Positions 1 through 5,180 of a DNA stretch of 5,364 nt are shown here, in pieces. The position numbers were made by a program, and so were the translations under genes. Under the pieces are notes generated by a model. That model ran no database searches, was not told the origin of the DNA, and worked only from the letters and a program-made list of their open reading frames with translations. The stretch's first letter is position 1. Each line of letters begins with the position of its first letter. Source of the stretch: Cyanobacteria bacterium UBA947. Its GTDB lineage: Bacteria; Cyanobacteriota; Vampirovibrionia; Gastranaerophilales; Gastranaerophilaceae. The DNA lies in the NCBI GenBank assembly GCA_002293275.1, contig DBCX01000025.1:1-5364 (forward strand). Direction: 5' to 3'.

Positions 1-159
1 TTGGAGAAAAAATTTACACAAATAGGATCAAGCTGGGGAGTAATTATATCCAAAGAAATACTTGCAATGATGGATATAAATCCAGTTTTAGACAATGTGA
101 GTTTTGAGATTCAGCCTGACGGTAGTTTAAGGTTAAAAAAAGTTAAACGCAAGGACTAA
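1..159 (+). CDS. AbrB/MazE-type (SpoVT-AbrB fold) DNA-binding protein, 5' end uncertain
   Basis: The reading frame opens at the first base with TTG, a possible start, and runs 52 codons to TAA. The window begins here, so no ribosome binding site can be seen and the gene may begin upstream. The segment IGSSWGVIISKEIL (residues 8-21) matches the swapped-hairpin DNA-binding motif of AbrB/MazE proteins, usually of the form iGNSwGvripkeil. It is followed by a second beta-rich half ending FEIQPDGSLRLKK. The usual Pro of the IPKE motif is Ser here. The protein stops right after the AbrB domain with a basic tail (KKVKRKD) and lacks the 25-30 residue acidic tail by which MazE-like antitoxins normally wrap their toxin. 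It could be a small autoregulator or the antitoxin half of a module with the toxin that follows 57 bp downstream (AbrB-type antitoxins with RelE-fold toxins are known, as in PrlF-YhaV). Family assignment is fairly sure; partner and role are inference. Confidence 0.68.
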   Translation: MEKKFTQIGSSWGVIISKEILAMMDINPVLDNVSFEIQPDGSLRLKKVKRKD

Positions 160-166
160 ATAACTT

Positions 167-196
167 ATTTGAAAAATGCACTTGCATTTTTCAAAT
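167..196. repeat. Perfect 14-bp inverted repeat, probable operator
   Basis: Arms at 167-180 (ATTTGAAAAATGCA) and 183-196 are exact reverse complements separated by the two bases CT, giving a 30-bp perfect palindrome. It lies between the AbrB-like gene and the toxin and covers the -35 element (182-187) of the toxin promoter. Position and symmetry fit a dimer-binding operator for autoregulation, the usual control of type II toxin-antitoxin loci. In RNA read through from upstream the arms could also form an 11-bp hairpin with a four-base loop. Confidence 0.8.
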
Positions 197-210
197 TGTT
201 ATGTTATAAT
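182..210 (+). promoter_or_regulatory. Sigma-70-type promoter of the toxin gene, predicted leaderless
   Basis: The -35 element is TTGCAT at 182-187, followed by a 17-bp spacer and a perfect TATAAT at 205-210. TG at 202-203 adds an extended -10 (TGnTATAAT). Six bases (GAGGAT) separate the box from ATG at 217, so the predicted transcription start is the A of the start codon. The -35 sits inside the palindrome at 167-196, so a bound repressor would block RNA polymerase. Start-site placement is inferred from standard -10 to +1 spacing. Confidence 0.75.
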
Positions 211-216
211 GAGGAT

Positions 217-546
217 ATGGACAAGTTATTTAGGGCGGAATTTACAAATGAAGCGTTTGAGCAACTTTGTAAGTTGCAAAAATCAAATATAGCCGACTAC
301 AAAAAAATTGTTAAAGCCGTTGCTATATTTGAAAAATTTGGCAAAGATGCATGCAATTCAAGACCGTTAAAGAGTGGTTTGTTTGAAATCAAGGCCGACC
401 AAGTACGTGCGTACTATAAATATTACGAAAACAGTATTATAATTATCGGAATAATCGTTTTGAAAAAAACCCAGAAAGCCCCCGAACGCTACATAGAACA
501 AGCTTTAAACAATATTGAAAGATACTTGAAAGAAAATAAGGAGTAA
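217..546 (+). CDS. HigB/Gp49-like (RelE/ParE superfamily) toxin
   Basis: 109 residues from ATG at 217. I chose this start because the in-frame TTG at 169 would translate through the palindrome and promoter. The family pattern is clear: an N-terminal helical part, then LKSGLFEIKADQVRAYY (residues 51-67), equivalent to the L-x-x-GLwElR...yR core of HigB/Gp49-type toxins, a hydrophobic strand SIIIIGIIVL (73-82), and KKTQKAPERYIEQA (83-96), equivalent to the KKtqktP..ei..A signature. Such proteins cleave translated mRNA on the ribosome. Candidate active residues are R64 and the lysines K83, K84 and K87; exact catalytic roles are not provable here. There is no usable Shine-Dalgarno: GAGG lies only two bases before ATG. 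The probable antitoxin follows after four bases, the toxin-first order typical of higBA. Low GC compared with the genes from 802 onward suggests recent acquisition. Confidence 0.8.
   Translation: MDKLFRAEFTNEAFEQLCKLQKSNIADYKKIVKAVAIFEKFGKDACNSRPLKSGLFEIKADQVRAYYKYYENSIIIIGIIVLKKTQKAPERYIEQALNNIERYLKENKE
538..543 (+). promoter_or_regulatory. Strong ribosome binding site for the antitoxin
   Basis: AAGGAG lies 7 bases before ATG at 551 and ends immediately before the toxin TAA at 544-546. The toxin start has no comparable site. The contrast predicts more antitoxin than toxin per transcript. Confidence 0.85.
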
Positions 547-550
547 TGAT

Positions 551-805
551 ATGAGAAATAAAATTACAACCGAAGATCTAATTAACAGATTGCCAAAAGA
601 AGAGGCTGACCAATTGCGTCGTGAAATTGACGAAGAAGTTGCGAAAATCCGCGGCGGTGCGCGCGTTGGTGCCGGTAGAAAATGCGTGGCAGATGCCGCT
701 AAAAACCGCACAATTCGCCTAAATGATGCCGAATATGAGCTTTTTCTTAAAAAAGGCGGCGGTAAATGGCTAAGACAAGAACTTAGAACAGGTACTCAAA
801 ACTAA
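551..805 (+). CDS. Small GAGRK-motif protein, probable antitoxin of the HigB-like toxin
   Basis: 84 residues from ATG at 551, preceded by a strong ribosome binding site AAGGAG (538-543, 7-base spacing) that overlaps the end of the toxin gene. Residues 1-33 are a charged helix-rich segment (PKEEADQLRREIDEEVAKI). Residues 35-44 are GGARVGAGRK, a basic Gly/Arg motif of a type I recall in small phage and plasmid DNA-binding proteins. Residues 52-77 (strand NRTIRLNDAEYELF, then KKGGGKWLRQEL) look like a short ribbon-helix-helix-like domain. It is not the helix-turn-helix (Xre) antitoxin usually paired with HigB. Tight coupling (4-bp gap, shared promoter) makes antitoxin the best guess, with DNA binding to the upstream palindrome as the autoregulatory role. 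Both are inferences; biochemical function is unknown. Its stop codon overlaps the stop of the convergent HD-GYP gene by four bases. Confidence 0.65.
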   Translation: MRNKITTEDLINRLPKEEADQLRREIDEEVAKIRGGARVGAGRKCVADAAKNRTIRLNDAEYELFLKKGGGKWLRQELRTGTQN

Positions 806-1995
806 ACAACCTTCGCGAGCGCATCAAGCACAACAGGGTCCCATTTTGTTTCGCCGCGCATGATTTCCAGCGCCTGTTTGACTTCCAGCGCTTTTCTGTG
901 CGGTCTGTCCGAGGTCATTGCGCTAAACGCGTCAGCCGCCGCGATAATCCGCGACCCGAACGGGATAGACTCGCCCTTCAAACCCTCCGGTTTGCCGCTG
1001 CCGTCGTACCTTTCGGTTGAATAAACAATATACGGCACAACCTCGCTCATAAAATTGATATTCATCAGCAAATTGATGCCCGTGTTGGAGCTTTCGCGGA
1101 TTTGTTTGAGCTCGCCATCAGTTAACTGCCCGTTCGTTGCAAAAATTTTCTCAGGCAGCGCGATTTTGCCGATATTTTGCAGCATTCCCGCGTAATATAT
1201 TAAATCCGTTGTCTTTTCGTTCAAACCAAGCTCCTGACAAATTTTTCTTGCAAGCTCGGCTGTATTTTGCGAGTGCGCAACCTTGTACTGCCCCTTTGTA
1301 TCGGCCGCAAGCGCAAGATGCGTTGTGAAGCTTTGCTGGTAGTTGCACAAATCGCCAATCAGCGCGGTCAACTCCGCTCTTATATGTTGAAGGTCGCCAA
1401 CAAGCGCACCTTTGTCGTCAATCAGTTTATTGGCCTCATCAATTGTTGTTTGCAGCGCAATTGATGTCGCAAACAGCGATGCGATGCTTTCAACAAGGGT
1501 TAAATATTCTTTTTGCAGGTTTTTTTGCGGGATGACAATCGCGCCCATGGTTTTTACGCCGCTTGTCATCGGCACGGCAATTGCCTCGGCGTTCCTTACG
1601 GTTTTGCGCTGAAACTCGGCCTCTTTGACCAGCGTGGTGTTTTCTTTGCCCCCGCCGGTGAAAAACCCGCCGATATAAATCTGGCAAAAATCCACATCAA
1701 TCATCTGTTTTATTGAATCCGCAATTGAGCTGTAAATCGCCTTCTCGCTTTTTTTGTCAATATTTAGAACGCACAACGTATTGTTCAAAGAATATATCAA
1801 AACCAGTTCTTTCAGCTGGTTTTTGACGCCCGTGAGGTTGTCGCGCTGCCCGATTTTTTGTGCAAGATCTTCTGAAATCAAGTGTTCTGACAAAAAGTCA
1901 CCAAGATTCAGCGCAAAAATCTCCTCTATCGACTCATCGCTGATTAAATTCTCTGATTGCGAGAACAACGATGCGCCTAAATTTTCTTTTTCCAT
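802..1995 (-). CDS. GAF + degenerate HD-GYP domain signalling protein (probable pseudo-phosphodiesterase)
   Basis: 397 residues from ATG at 1995. A GTG at 2004 would add MSF (numbering here counts from it), but the GGTGA ribosome binding motif overlaps that codon and is well spaced for the ATG. Residues 1-58 are unassigned and acidic, and about 60-190 form a GAF-like sensor. About 200-230 are a helical linker, and 235-400 follow an HD-GYP domain throughout, including NGQLTDGE, ERYDGSGKP and DAFSAMTSDRPHR. HD-GYP proteins normally hydrolyse cyclic di-GMP at a two- or three-metal site. Here the HD pair is Gln276-Asn277 (MLQNIGKIALPE), the next ligand His is Ser305, the HH pair is Ser329-Thr330, and GYP is GKP (337-339). 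Only His244, Lys280 and Asp358 remain. Catalysis is very unlikely. A ligand-sensing or scaffold role is the reasonable inference. No membrane segments are seen, so it is probably cytoplasmic. No output domain is attached. Confidence 0.9.
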   Translation of the reverse strand: MEKENLGASLFSQSENLISDESIEEIFALNLGDFLSEHLISEDLAQKIGQRDNLTGVKNQLKELVLIYSLNNTLCVLNIDKKSEKAIYSSIADSIKQMIDVDFCQIYIGGFFTGGGKENTTLVKEAEFQRKTVRNAEAIAVPMTSGVKTMGAIVIPQKNLQKEYLTLVESIASLFATSIALQTTIDEANKLIDDKGALVGDLQHIRAELTALIGDLCNYQQSFTTHLALAADTKGQYKVAHSQNTAELARKICQELGLNEKTTDLIYYAGMLQNIGKIALPEKIFATNGQLTDGELKQIRESSNTGINLLMNINFMSEVVPYIVYSTERYDGSGKPEGLKGESIPFGSRIIAAADAFSAMTSDRPHRKALEVKQALEIMRGETKWDPVVLDALAKVV

Positions 1996-2001
1996 AAAAC
2001 T

Positions 2002-2008
2002 CACCTTC
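2002..2008 (-). promoter_or_regulatory. Ribosome binding site that decides the HD-GYP gene start
   Basis: Read on the minus strand, AAGGTGA at 2008-2002 contains GGTGA six bases from ATG at 1995. It overlaps the alternative GTG at 2004, which would leave that codon without usable spacing. Confidence 0.65.
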
Positions 2009-2060
2009 TTTATATACTATATTCTATATAACGGCACATTTTTTTAAAACTTTAATAAAA

Positions 2061-2095
2061 TTTACAAATCTTAATATTTTATTATTATATAATAA
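2061..2095 (+). promoter_or_regulatory. Predicted promoter of the gltA-like gene with a palindromic -10 region
   Basis: A perfect TATAAT at 2088-2093 lies six bases (AAGGTT) before ATG at 2100, so the predicted transcript begins at the start codon. The best upstream -35 candidate, TTTACA at 2061-2066, is 21 bp away, longer than usual, so the -35 is uncertain. The -10 lies in a perfect 14-bp palindrome at 2082-2095 (TTATTATATAATAA), which puts an equal TATAAT on the minus strand at 2089-2084 facing the HD-GYP gene. AT-richness makes such palindromes less surprising. Confidence 0.5.
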
Positions 2096-2099
2096 GGTT

Positions 2100-3467
2100 A
2101 TGAGACAGCATGTACAAGAGCAGGACAAGATAGCGCGTCGTTCAAATTTTGAGGCAGTGGAGAGTAACTTAACCCCCGAACAGGTCAAATTGGAAGCTGC
2201 GCGATGCATCAATTGCAAAAACCCCAGATGCGTGGCCGGATGCCCGGTTAATATTAATATCCCCGGGTTTATTGCGGCGTTGAAAGAAGATAATCTGGAC
2301 AAGGCGGGCGACATTATTCGCGAAAGCAGCATGCTTCCGTCCGTTTGCGGGCGGGTTTGTCCGCAGGAGCGCCAGTGTGAGGGCAACTGCGTACTCGGGA
2401 TTAAAGGCGAGGCCGTTGCAATCGGCGCGTTGGAGCGTTATGTCGGCGATAATACAAAAGCCGCGATACCGCAGATAAAACCGAGCGGTAAAAAGGTTGC
2501 GGTTGTGGGTTCGGGCTGCGCGGGCATGACAGCGGCCGCTGATTTGCGAAAAGCGGGCCACGAGGTTACGGTTTTTGAGGCATTGCACGAGCTTGGCGGT
2601 GTGTTAAGATACGGTATCCCGCCGTTTAGGCTGCCGCGTAAATTTCTTGACCGCGAAATCGCGAACCTGAAAGAAATGGGCGTAAAGTTTAAAACGAACG
2701 TGATTGTCGGTAAATCAATTACGCTAAAACAGTTGAAGCAAGACGGGTTTGACGGTGTTTTTATCTGCTCGGGCGCGGGGCTGCCAAAGATGCTCGGCGT
2801 TGAGGGTGAAAATTTGAACGGCGTGTTCAGCGCGAACGAGTTTTTGACAAGGGTAAATTTGATGAGTGCAGGAAGAGGCGATAATACTTCAACACCGCTG
2901 CATGTCGGCAAAAAGGTTGCGGTATTCGGCGGCGGCAACGTCGCGATGGATGCGGCAAGAACGGCTGTGCGCGTCGGGTTTGAAGAAGTTTATATAGTGT
3001 ATCGCCGTACGGAAAAAGAGCTCCCGGCGCGGCTGGAAGAAATCCGCCACGCAAAAGAGGAAGGGATTATATTTAAGTTTCTTGTCGCACCGACGAAAAT
3101 TCTCGGGGAAGACGGATATGTAAATGGCGTTGAGCTGGAATTAATGGAGCTTGGCGAACCTGATGCCAGCGGCCGCCAGCGGCCTGTTTCAACCGGCAAG
3201 TTTGAAACGATGGATGTTGATACGGTGATTGTTGCGCTGGGCACCGGACCAAACCCGATTATCCAAAAATCAGCCGAGGCCGAAGGGCTTGAAATCGTGA
3301 CCGACAAATGGGGTTATATCACGGTTTGCGAGAATACTTGCGTGAGTTCGCATCCTGAAATCTGGGCGGGCGGCGATGTTGCGCCGATTGGCGAGAGCAA
3401 CGCGATAAACGCTATGGGCGCAGGTAAAAAAGCCGCAAAAGCTATCAACGCAAAGCTTGGCGATTAA
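2100..3467 (+). CDS. gltA: NADPH-dependent glutamate synthase beta-subunit-like FeS/FAD oxidoreductase (GltA/GltD/NfnB family)
   Basis: 455 residues, the normal size for the GltA-type (single-protein naming) family. The N-terminal dihydroprymidine-dehydrogenase-type ferredoxin domain has two complete cysteine sets: C36, C39, C44, C48 (CINCKNPRCVAGCPV) and C83, C87, C93, C97 (CGRVCPQERQCEGNC), ligands of [4Fe-4S] clusters. An FAD-binding Rossmann motif follows at 135-146 (VVGSGCAGMTAA) with acidic E160. The pyridine-nucleotide motif is at 275-290 (VFGGGNVAMDAARTAV), and YRRTEKELPA (301-310) has the arginine pair typical for NADPH. The closing FAD motif is AGGDVAPI (423-430). Such subunits pass electrons between NADPH and a partner: glutamate synthase large subunit, or the small subunit NfnA/SudB in electron bifurcation. 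Neither partner is adjacent, so glutamate synthesis versus NADPH:ferredoxin chemistry cannot be decided. Family certain; the symbol follows common annotation only. Confidence 0.93.
   Translation: MRQHVQEQDKIARRSNFEAVESNLTPEQVKLEAARCINCKNPRCVAGCPVNINIPGFIAALKEDNLDKAGDIIRESSMLPSVCGRVCPQERQCEGNCVLGIKGEAVAIGALERYVGDNTKAAIPQIKPSGKKVAVVGSGCAGMTAAADLRKAGHEVTVFEALHELGGVLRYGIPPFRLPRKFLDREIANLKEMGVKFKTNVIVGKSITLKQLKQDGFDGVFICSGAGLPKMLGVEGENLNGVFSANEFLTRVNLMSAGRGDNTSTPLHVGKKVAVFGGGNVAMDAARTAVRVGFEEVYIVYRRTEKELPARLEEIRHAKEEGIIFKFLVAPTKILGEDGYVNGVELELMELGEPDASGRQRPVSTGKFETMDVDTVIVALGTGPNPIIQKSAEAEGLEIVTDKWGYITVCENTCVSSHPEIWAGGDVAPIGESNAINAMGAGKKAAKAINAKLGD
3165..3184 (+). repeat. Two perfect tandem copies of a 10-bp unit inside gltA
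   Basis: GCCAGCGGCC occurs twice back to back (3165-3174, 3175-3184) and encodes part of the surface-loop segment DASGRQRPV. A 10-bp unit is not a multiple of three, so gain or loss of one copy would shift the frame. The frame is intact here, and the repeat is probably just GC-rich loop coding sequence. Confidence 0.85.
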
Positions 3468-3507
3468 TAAACAAGTGCTGCGTAATTTTGAATGGCGCGT
3501 TTAGCGT

Positions 3508-4203
3508 TTAGTAGTCCATTTTCTCGTCAACAGAAATCTTTGCTGCGCAGTCAACACCGGACCATTTGCTATCGCTTGATTCCGAACACAAAGGTGAATC
3601 ATTAGCTGAACCGGCTGAGGTTATTGCGTTTTTCTCCGGGTCAAATGTATAGACAAAAACATCTCTGCCGAGCATATTTGGACCTTTTTTCCCGTTTATA
3701 TCAATATTTATTACAAAACTGGCTTTGTTTTTTGTCCCCAAAAGCTTGTCTGATGCGCCCGATATGTCAAAACTAATATTAGAGCCGTCAACAAGAATCG
3801 CGTGGCATGCGTCAAGCCCGATACCGCCGGGATATGCAAACTCATAAGGATCTCCGGACAGTGTTTTTGTCACTTCTTCCGACCAGCAGTTGGTTTTCGT
3901 TTTGCCCACGTTGCATCCGCAGTCCTCAAGCAGTTTCAATTCTTTTTTGAAATGGTCATAAACCGCCTGCACGCTTTTAATATCGTTATCCGTTACATTC
4001 CAGGAGTTGACCTGATTTTCAAAGGTTATTGTTGAGGCCGCCTGTGAAATAAATGAGGAGCTTTTTTTCAAACCGGCTACCCAGCCTTCTTTTTGGTAGC
4101 GTGCAACGAAAGCCGGTAAAACGAGCGCCGCAACAACGCCAATAATACTTATTGTCGTTATCAGTTCGGACATAGTGAACCCGTTTTTTGTTACTCTAGT
4201 CAT
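3508..4203 (-). CDS. Prepilin-like secreted protein with type III signal peptide (type II secretion/type IV pilin superfamily)
   Basis: 231 residues from ATG at 4203, with AAGAGGAAG at 4215-4207 as ribosome binding site. The frame is open to 4413, but that would run back through the nagZ gene and through this gene's own promoter. The short basic leader MTRVTKNG ends in Gly8. Predicted peptidase cleavage is G8|F9, giving a methylatable Phe at +1 and Glu13 at +5. A hydrophobic helix follows (about 14-34, LITTISIIGVVAALVLPAFV). The globular part carries six cysteines (C95, C97, C106, C133, C206, C219), possibly three disulfides, and INIDINGKKGPNMLGRDVFV (165-184), a DxNGxxGPNxxGxD motif like the calcium-loop region of GspG-type pseudopilins. 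It would be inserted in the inner membrane and assembled into, or secreted by, a pilus-like machine. No pilus assembly gene is nearby. Which filament it joins is unknown. Confidence 0.85.
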   Translation of the reverse strand: MTRVTKNGFTMSELITTISIIGVVAALVLPAFVARYQKEGWVAGLKKSSSFISQAASTITFENQVNSWNVTDNDIKSVQAVYDHFKKELKLLEDCGCNVGKTKTNCWSEEVTKTLSGDPYEFAYPGGIGLDACHAILVDGSNISFDISGASDKLLGTKNKASFVINIDINGKKGPNMLGRDVFVYTFDPEKNAITSAGSANDSPLCSESSDSKWSGVDCAAKISVDEKMDY

Positions 4204-4222
4204 CAACTTCCTCTTAATCAAC

Positions 4223-4251
4223 ATTGTAAATCGTTCAAAAATGATTGTCAA
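4223..4251 (-). promoter_or_regulatory. Near-consensus sigma-70 promoter for the pilin gene, inside the nagZ 3' end
   Basis: On the minus strand a perfect TTGACA (4251-4246), a 17-bp spacer and TACAAT (4228-4223) predict a start near 4216. That leaves a leader of about 12 bases containing the AAGAGGAAG ribosome binding site. The -35 falls within the codons for the last residues of NagZ. The -35 also lies in a small inverted repeat (ATTGT-CA-ACAAT, 4244-4255), which may or may not be functional. Confidence 0.8.
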
Positions 4252-5164
4252 CAATTGTAACAATTTTTCGGTAAGATGTTTCAATATTTTCACGGAGTTC
4301 CCTGTCGTTTTTGGCTTTTTCAAGAATTTTTTCAATTTCGTCAACGGGCGGTTCGTCGCGGTAGATAAACATATTAACGCCGGCGCGGATGGCGCGTTCA
4401 AGCGCGTTTTCAATATTTGCGACGCCTTGCATAACCATATCGTCTGAGATTATCACGCCGTCAAATCCCATACCGCGCAGATAATTTACGGCGTTTTTGC
4501 TCAGTGATGCGGGCAGCGGGTCTTTGTCAAAGCAGGTGCAGTGCAGGTGCGCTATCATAACCATCTCAATCCCGGCGTCAATAGCGGCTTGAAACGGCGC
4601 AAGATGCGGCTGCATTTGTTCAAGCGTTTTGTCAATAACAGGCAGCGTCAGGTGAGAGTCGGCGTTTGCGTCGCCGTGCCCGGGGAAGTGTTTCACACAC
4701 GGGATGATGCCGTTTTCCAGATAAGTTTTGGCAACAAGCAGACCGGCGCGCGTGACAACATCCGGGTCATTTGAGAACGCGCGCTCGCCGATAACAGGGT
4801 TATCCGGGTTGGTGTTAACATCAATGCAGGGCGCAAAATTCAGGTTAATCCCGTATCCTTTGAGCTCCGCCGCGATTTGGCGCGTTTGTTCGCGCAAAAA
4901 TTCCTCGCCGCATTCATAAGCAAACTTTGCGGACAGATACCTTTTGCCATCTTCCGGAAATTTTTTCGGGACACCCTCCCATTTACCCCTGCCGCCGTGG
5001 ATATTCTCTGTACGCTCAACGCGGCCGCCTTCCTGGTCTATGCTCAAGAACGGTGCGCCGTGCGCTTTAAAGCCGAGATGAATATCTTTGGTGAAATATA
5101 TTTTTCCGCCAAAGCCCTCGGTTTGCCCGCCGCAAATAATCATTTGATAAATTTTTTTCCTCAT
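4235..5164 (-). CDS. nagZ: Family 3 glycosidase, NagZ-type beta-N-acetylglucosaminidase
   Basis: 309 residues from ATG at 5164. The GlcNAc-specific signature is intact: KHFPGHGDANADSH (158-171), with the Asp169-His171 dyad used as acid/base in NagZ enzymes. The nucleophile Asp is expected at 241 in GVIISDDMVMQGV. Other family blocks are FLSIDQEGGRVERTE (39-53) and NFAPCIDVNTNPDNPVIGERAFSNDP, which spans 109-134. There is no signal peptide, so it should act in the cytoplasm, removing GlcNAc from anhydro-muropeptides during cell-wall recycling. It is shorter than E. coli NagZ (341 residues). The region before DQEGG is compressed (QMIICGGQTEGFGGKIYFTK straight into IHLGFKAHGAPFLSIDQ), so a helix and a loop of the barrel's first turn look trimmed. 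No Shine-Dalgarno is visible. The -10 box lies six bases before ATG, suggesting a leaderless mRNA. The pilin gene starts 31 bp after its stop. Confidence 0.88.
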   Translation of the reverse strand: MRKKIYQMIICGGQTEGFGGKIYFTKDIHLGFKAHGAPFLSIDQEGGRVERTENIHGGRGKWEGVPKKFPEDGKRYLSAKFAYECGEEFLREQTRQIAAELKGYGINLNFAPCIDVNTNPDNPVIGERAFSNDPDVVTRAGLLVAKTYLENGIIPCVKHFPGHGDANADSHLTLPVIDKTLEQMQPHLAPFQAAIDAGIEMVMIAHLHCTCFDKDPLPASLSKNAVNYLRGMGFDGVIISDDMVMQGVANIENALERAIRAGVNMFIYRDEPPVDEIEKILEKAKNDRELRENIETSYRKIVTIVDNHF

Positions 5165-5180
5165 GATAATATTGTATCAT
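5163..5180. promoter_or_regulatory. Overlapping divergent -10 elements: nagZ/rpmE bidirectional promoter
   Basis: Minus strand (nagZ): TACAAT at 5176-5171 with TG at 5179-5178 (extended -10), six bases before ATG at 5164; no good -35. Plus strand (rpmE): TTGATA at 5144-5149, 17-bp spacer, TAATAT at 5167-5172 with TG at 5164-5165 (extended -10), predicted start near 5179. The two hexamers share 5171-5172 and sit in a 6-bp inverted repeat (ATGATA at 5163-5168, TATCAT at 5175-5180). One polymerase should exclude the other. Confidence 0.6.

Noticed and set aside
167..196. Palindrome as an intrinsic terminator of the AbrB-like gene
   Set aside because: The stem is AT-rich and is not followed by a T-run. 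Its overlap with the -35 element favours an operator.
169..216. TTG start that would extend the toxin by 16 residues
   Set aside because: The extension would be encoded by the palindrome and by the promoter itself, its peptide has no family match, and there is no ribosome binding site before it. ATG at 217 begins the conserved part.
2002..2004. GTG start for the HD-GYP gene
   Set aside because: The ribosome binding motif overlaps this codon. ATG at 1995 has correct spacing. A leaderless GTG six bases after TATATA (2016-2011) remains a remote alternative.
3165..3184. Tandem 10-bp repeat in gltA as a phase-variation switch
   Set aside because: Only two copies, GC-rich coding in a surface loop of a housekeeping enzyme; chance is the simpler explanation.
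2024..3307. Open frames antisense to gltA of 105-166 codons
   Set aside because: They are shadows of a strongly conserved gene in the opposite strand, with no ribosome binding sites and no recognisable domains.
3468..3507. Terminator between the convergent gltA and pilin genes
   Set aside because: Only a 3-bp CGC/GCG stem around GTTTA and no T-run on either strand; not supportable.
4204..4413. Long pilin reading frame starting at 4413 (or ATG at 4224)
   Set aside because: It would place 70 non-conserved residues before a type III signal peptide, overlap most of the nagZ 3' end, and start upstream of the pilin promoter. ATG at 4203 has a good ribosome binding site and a normal leader length.
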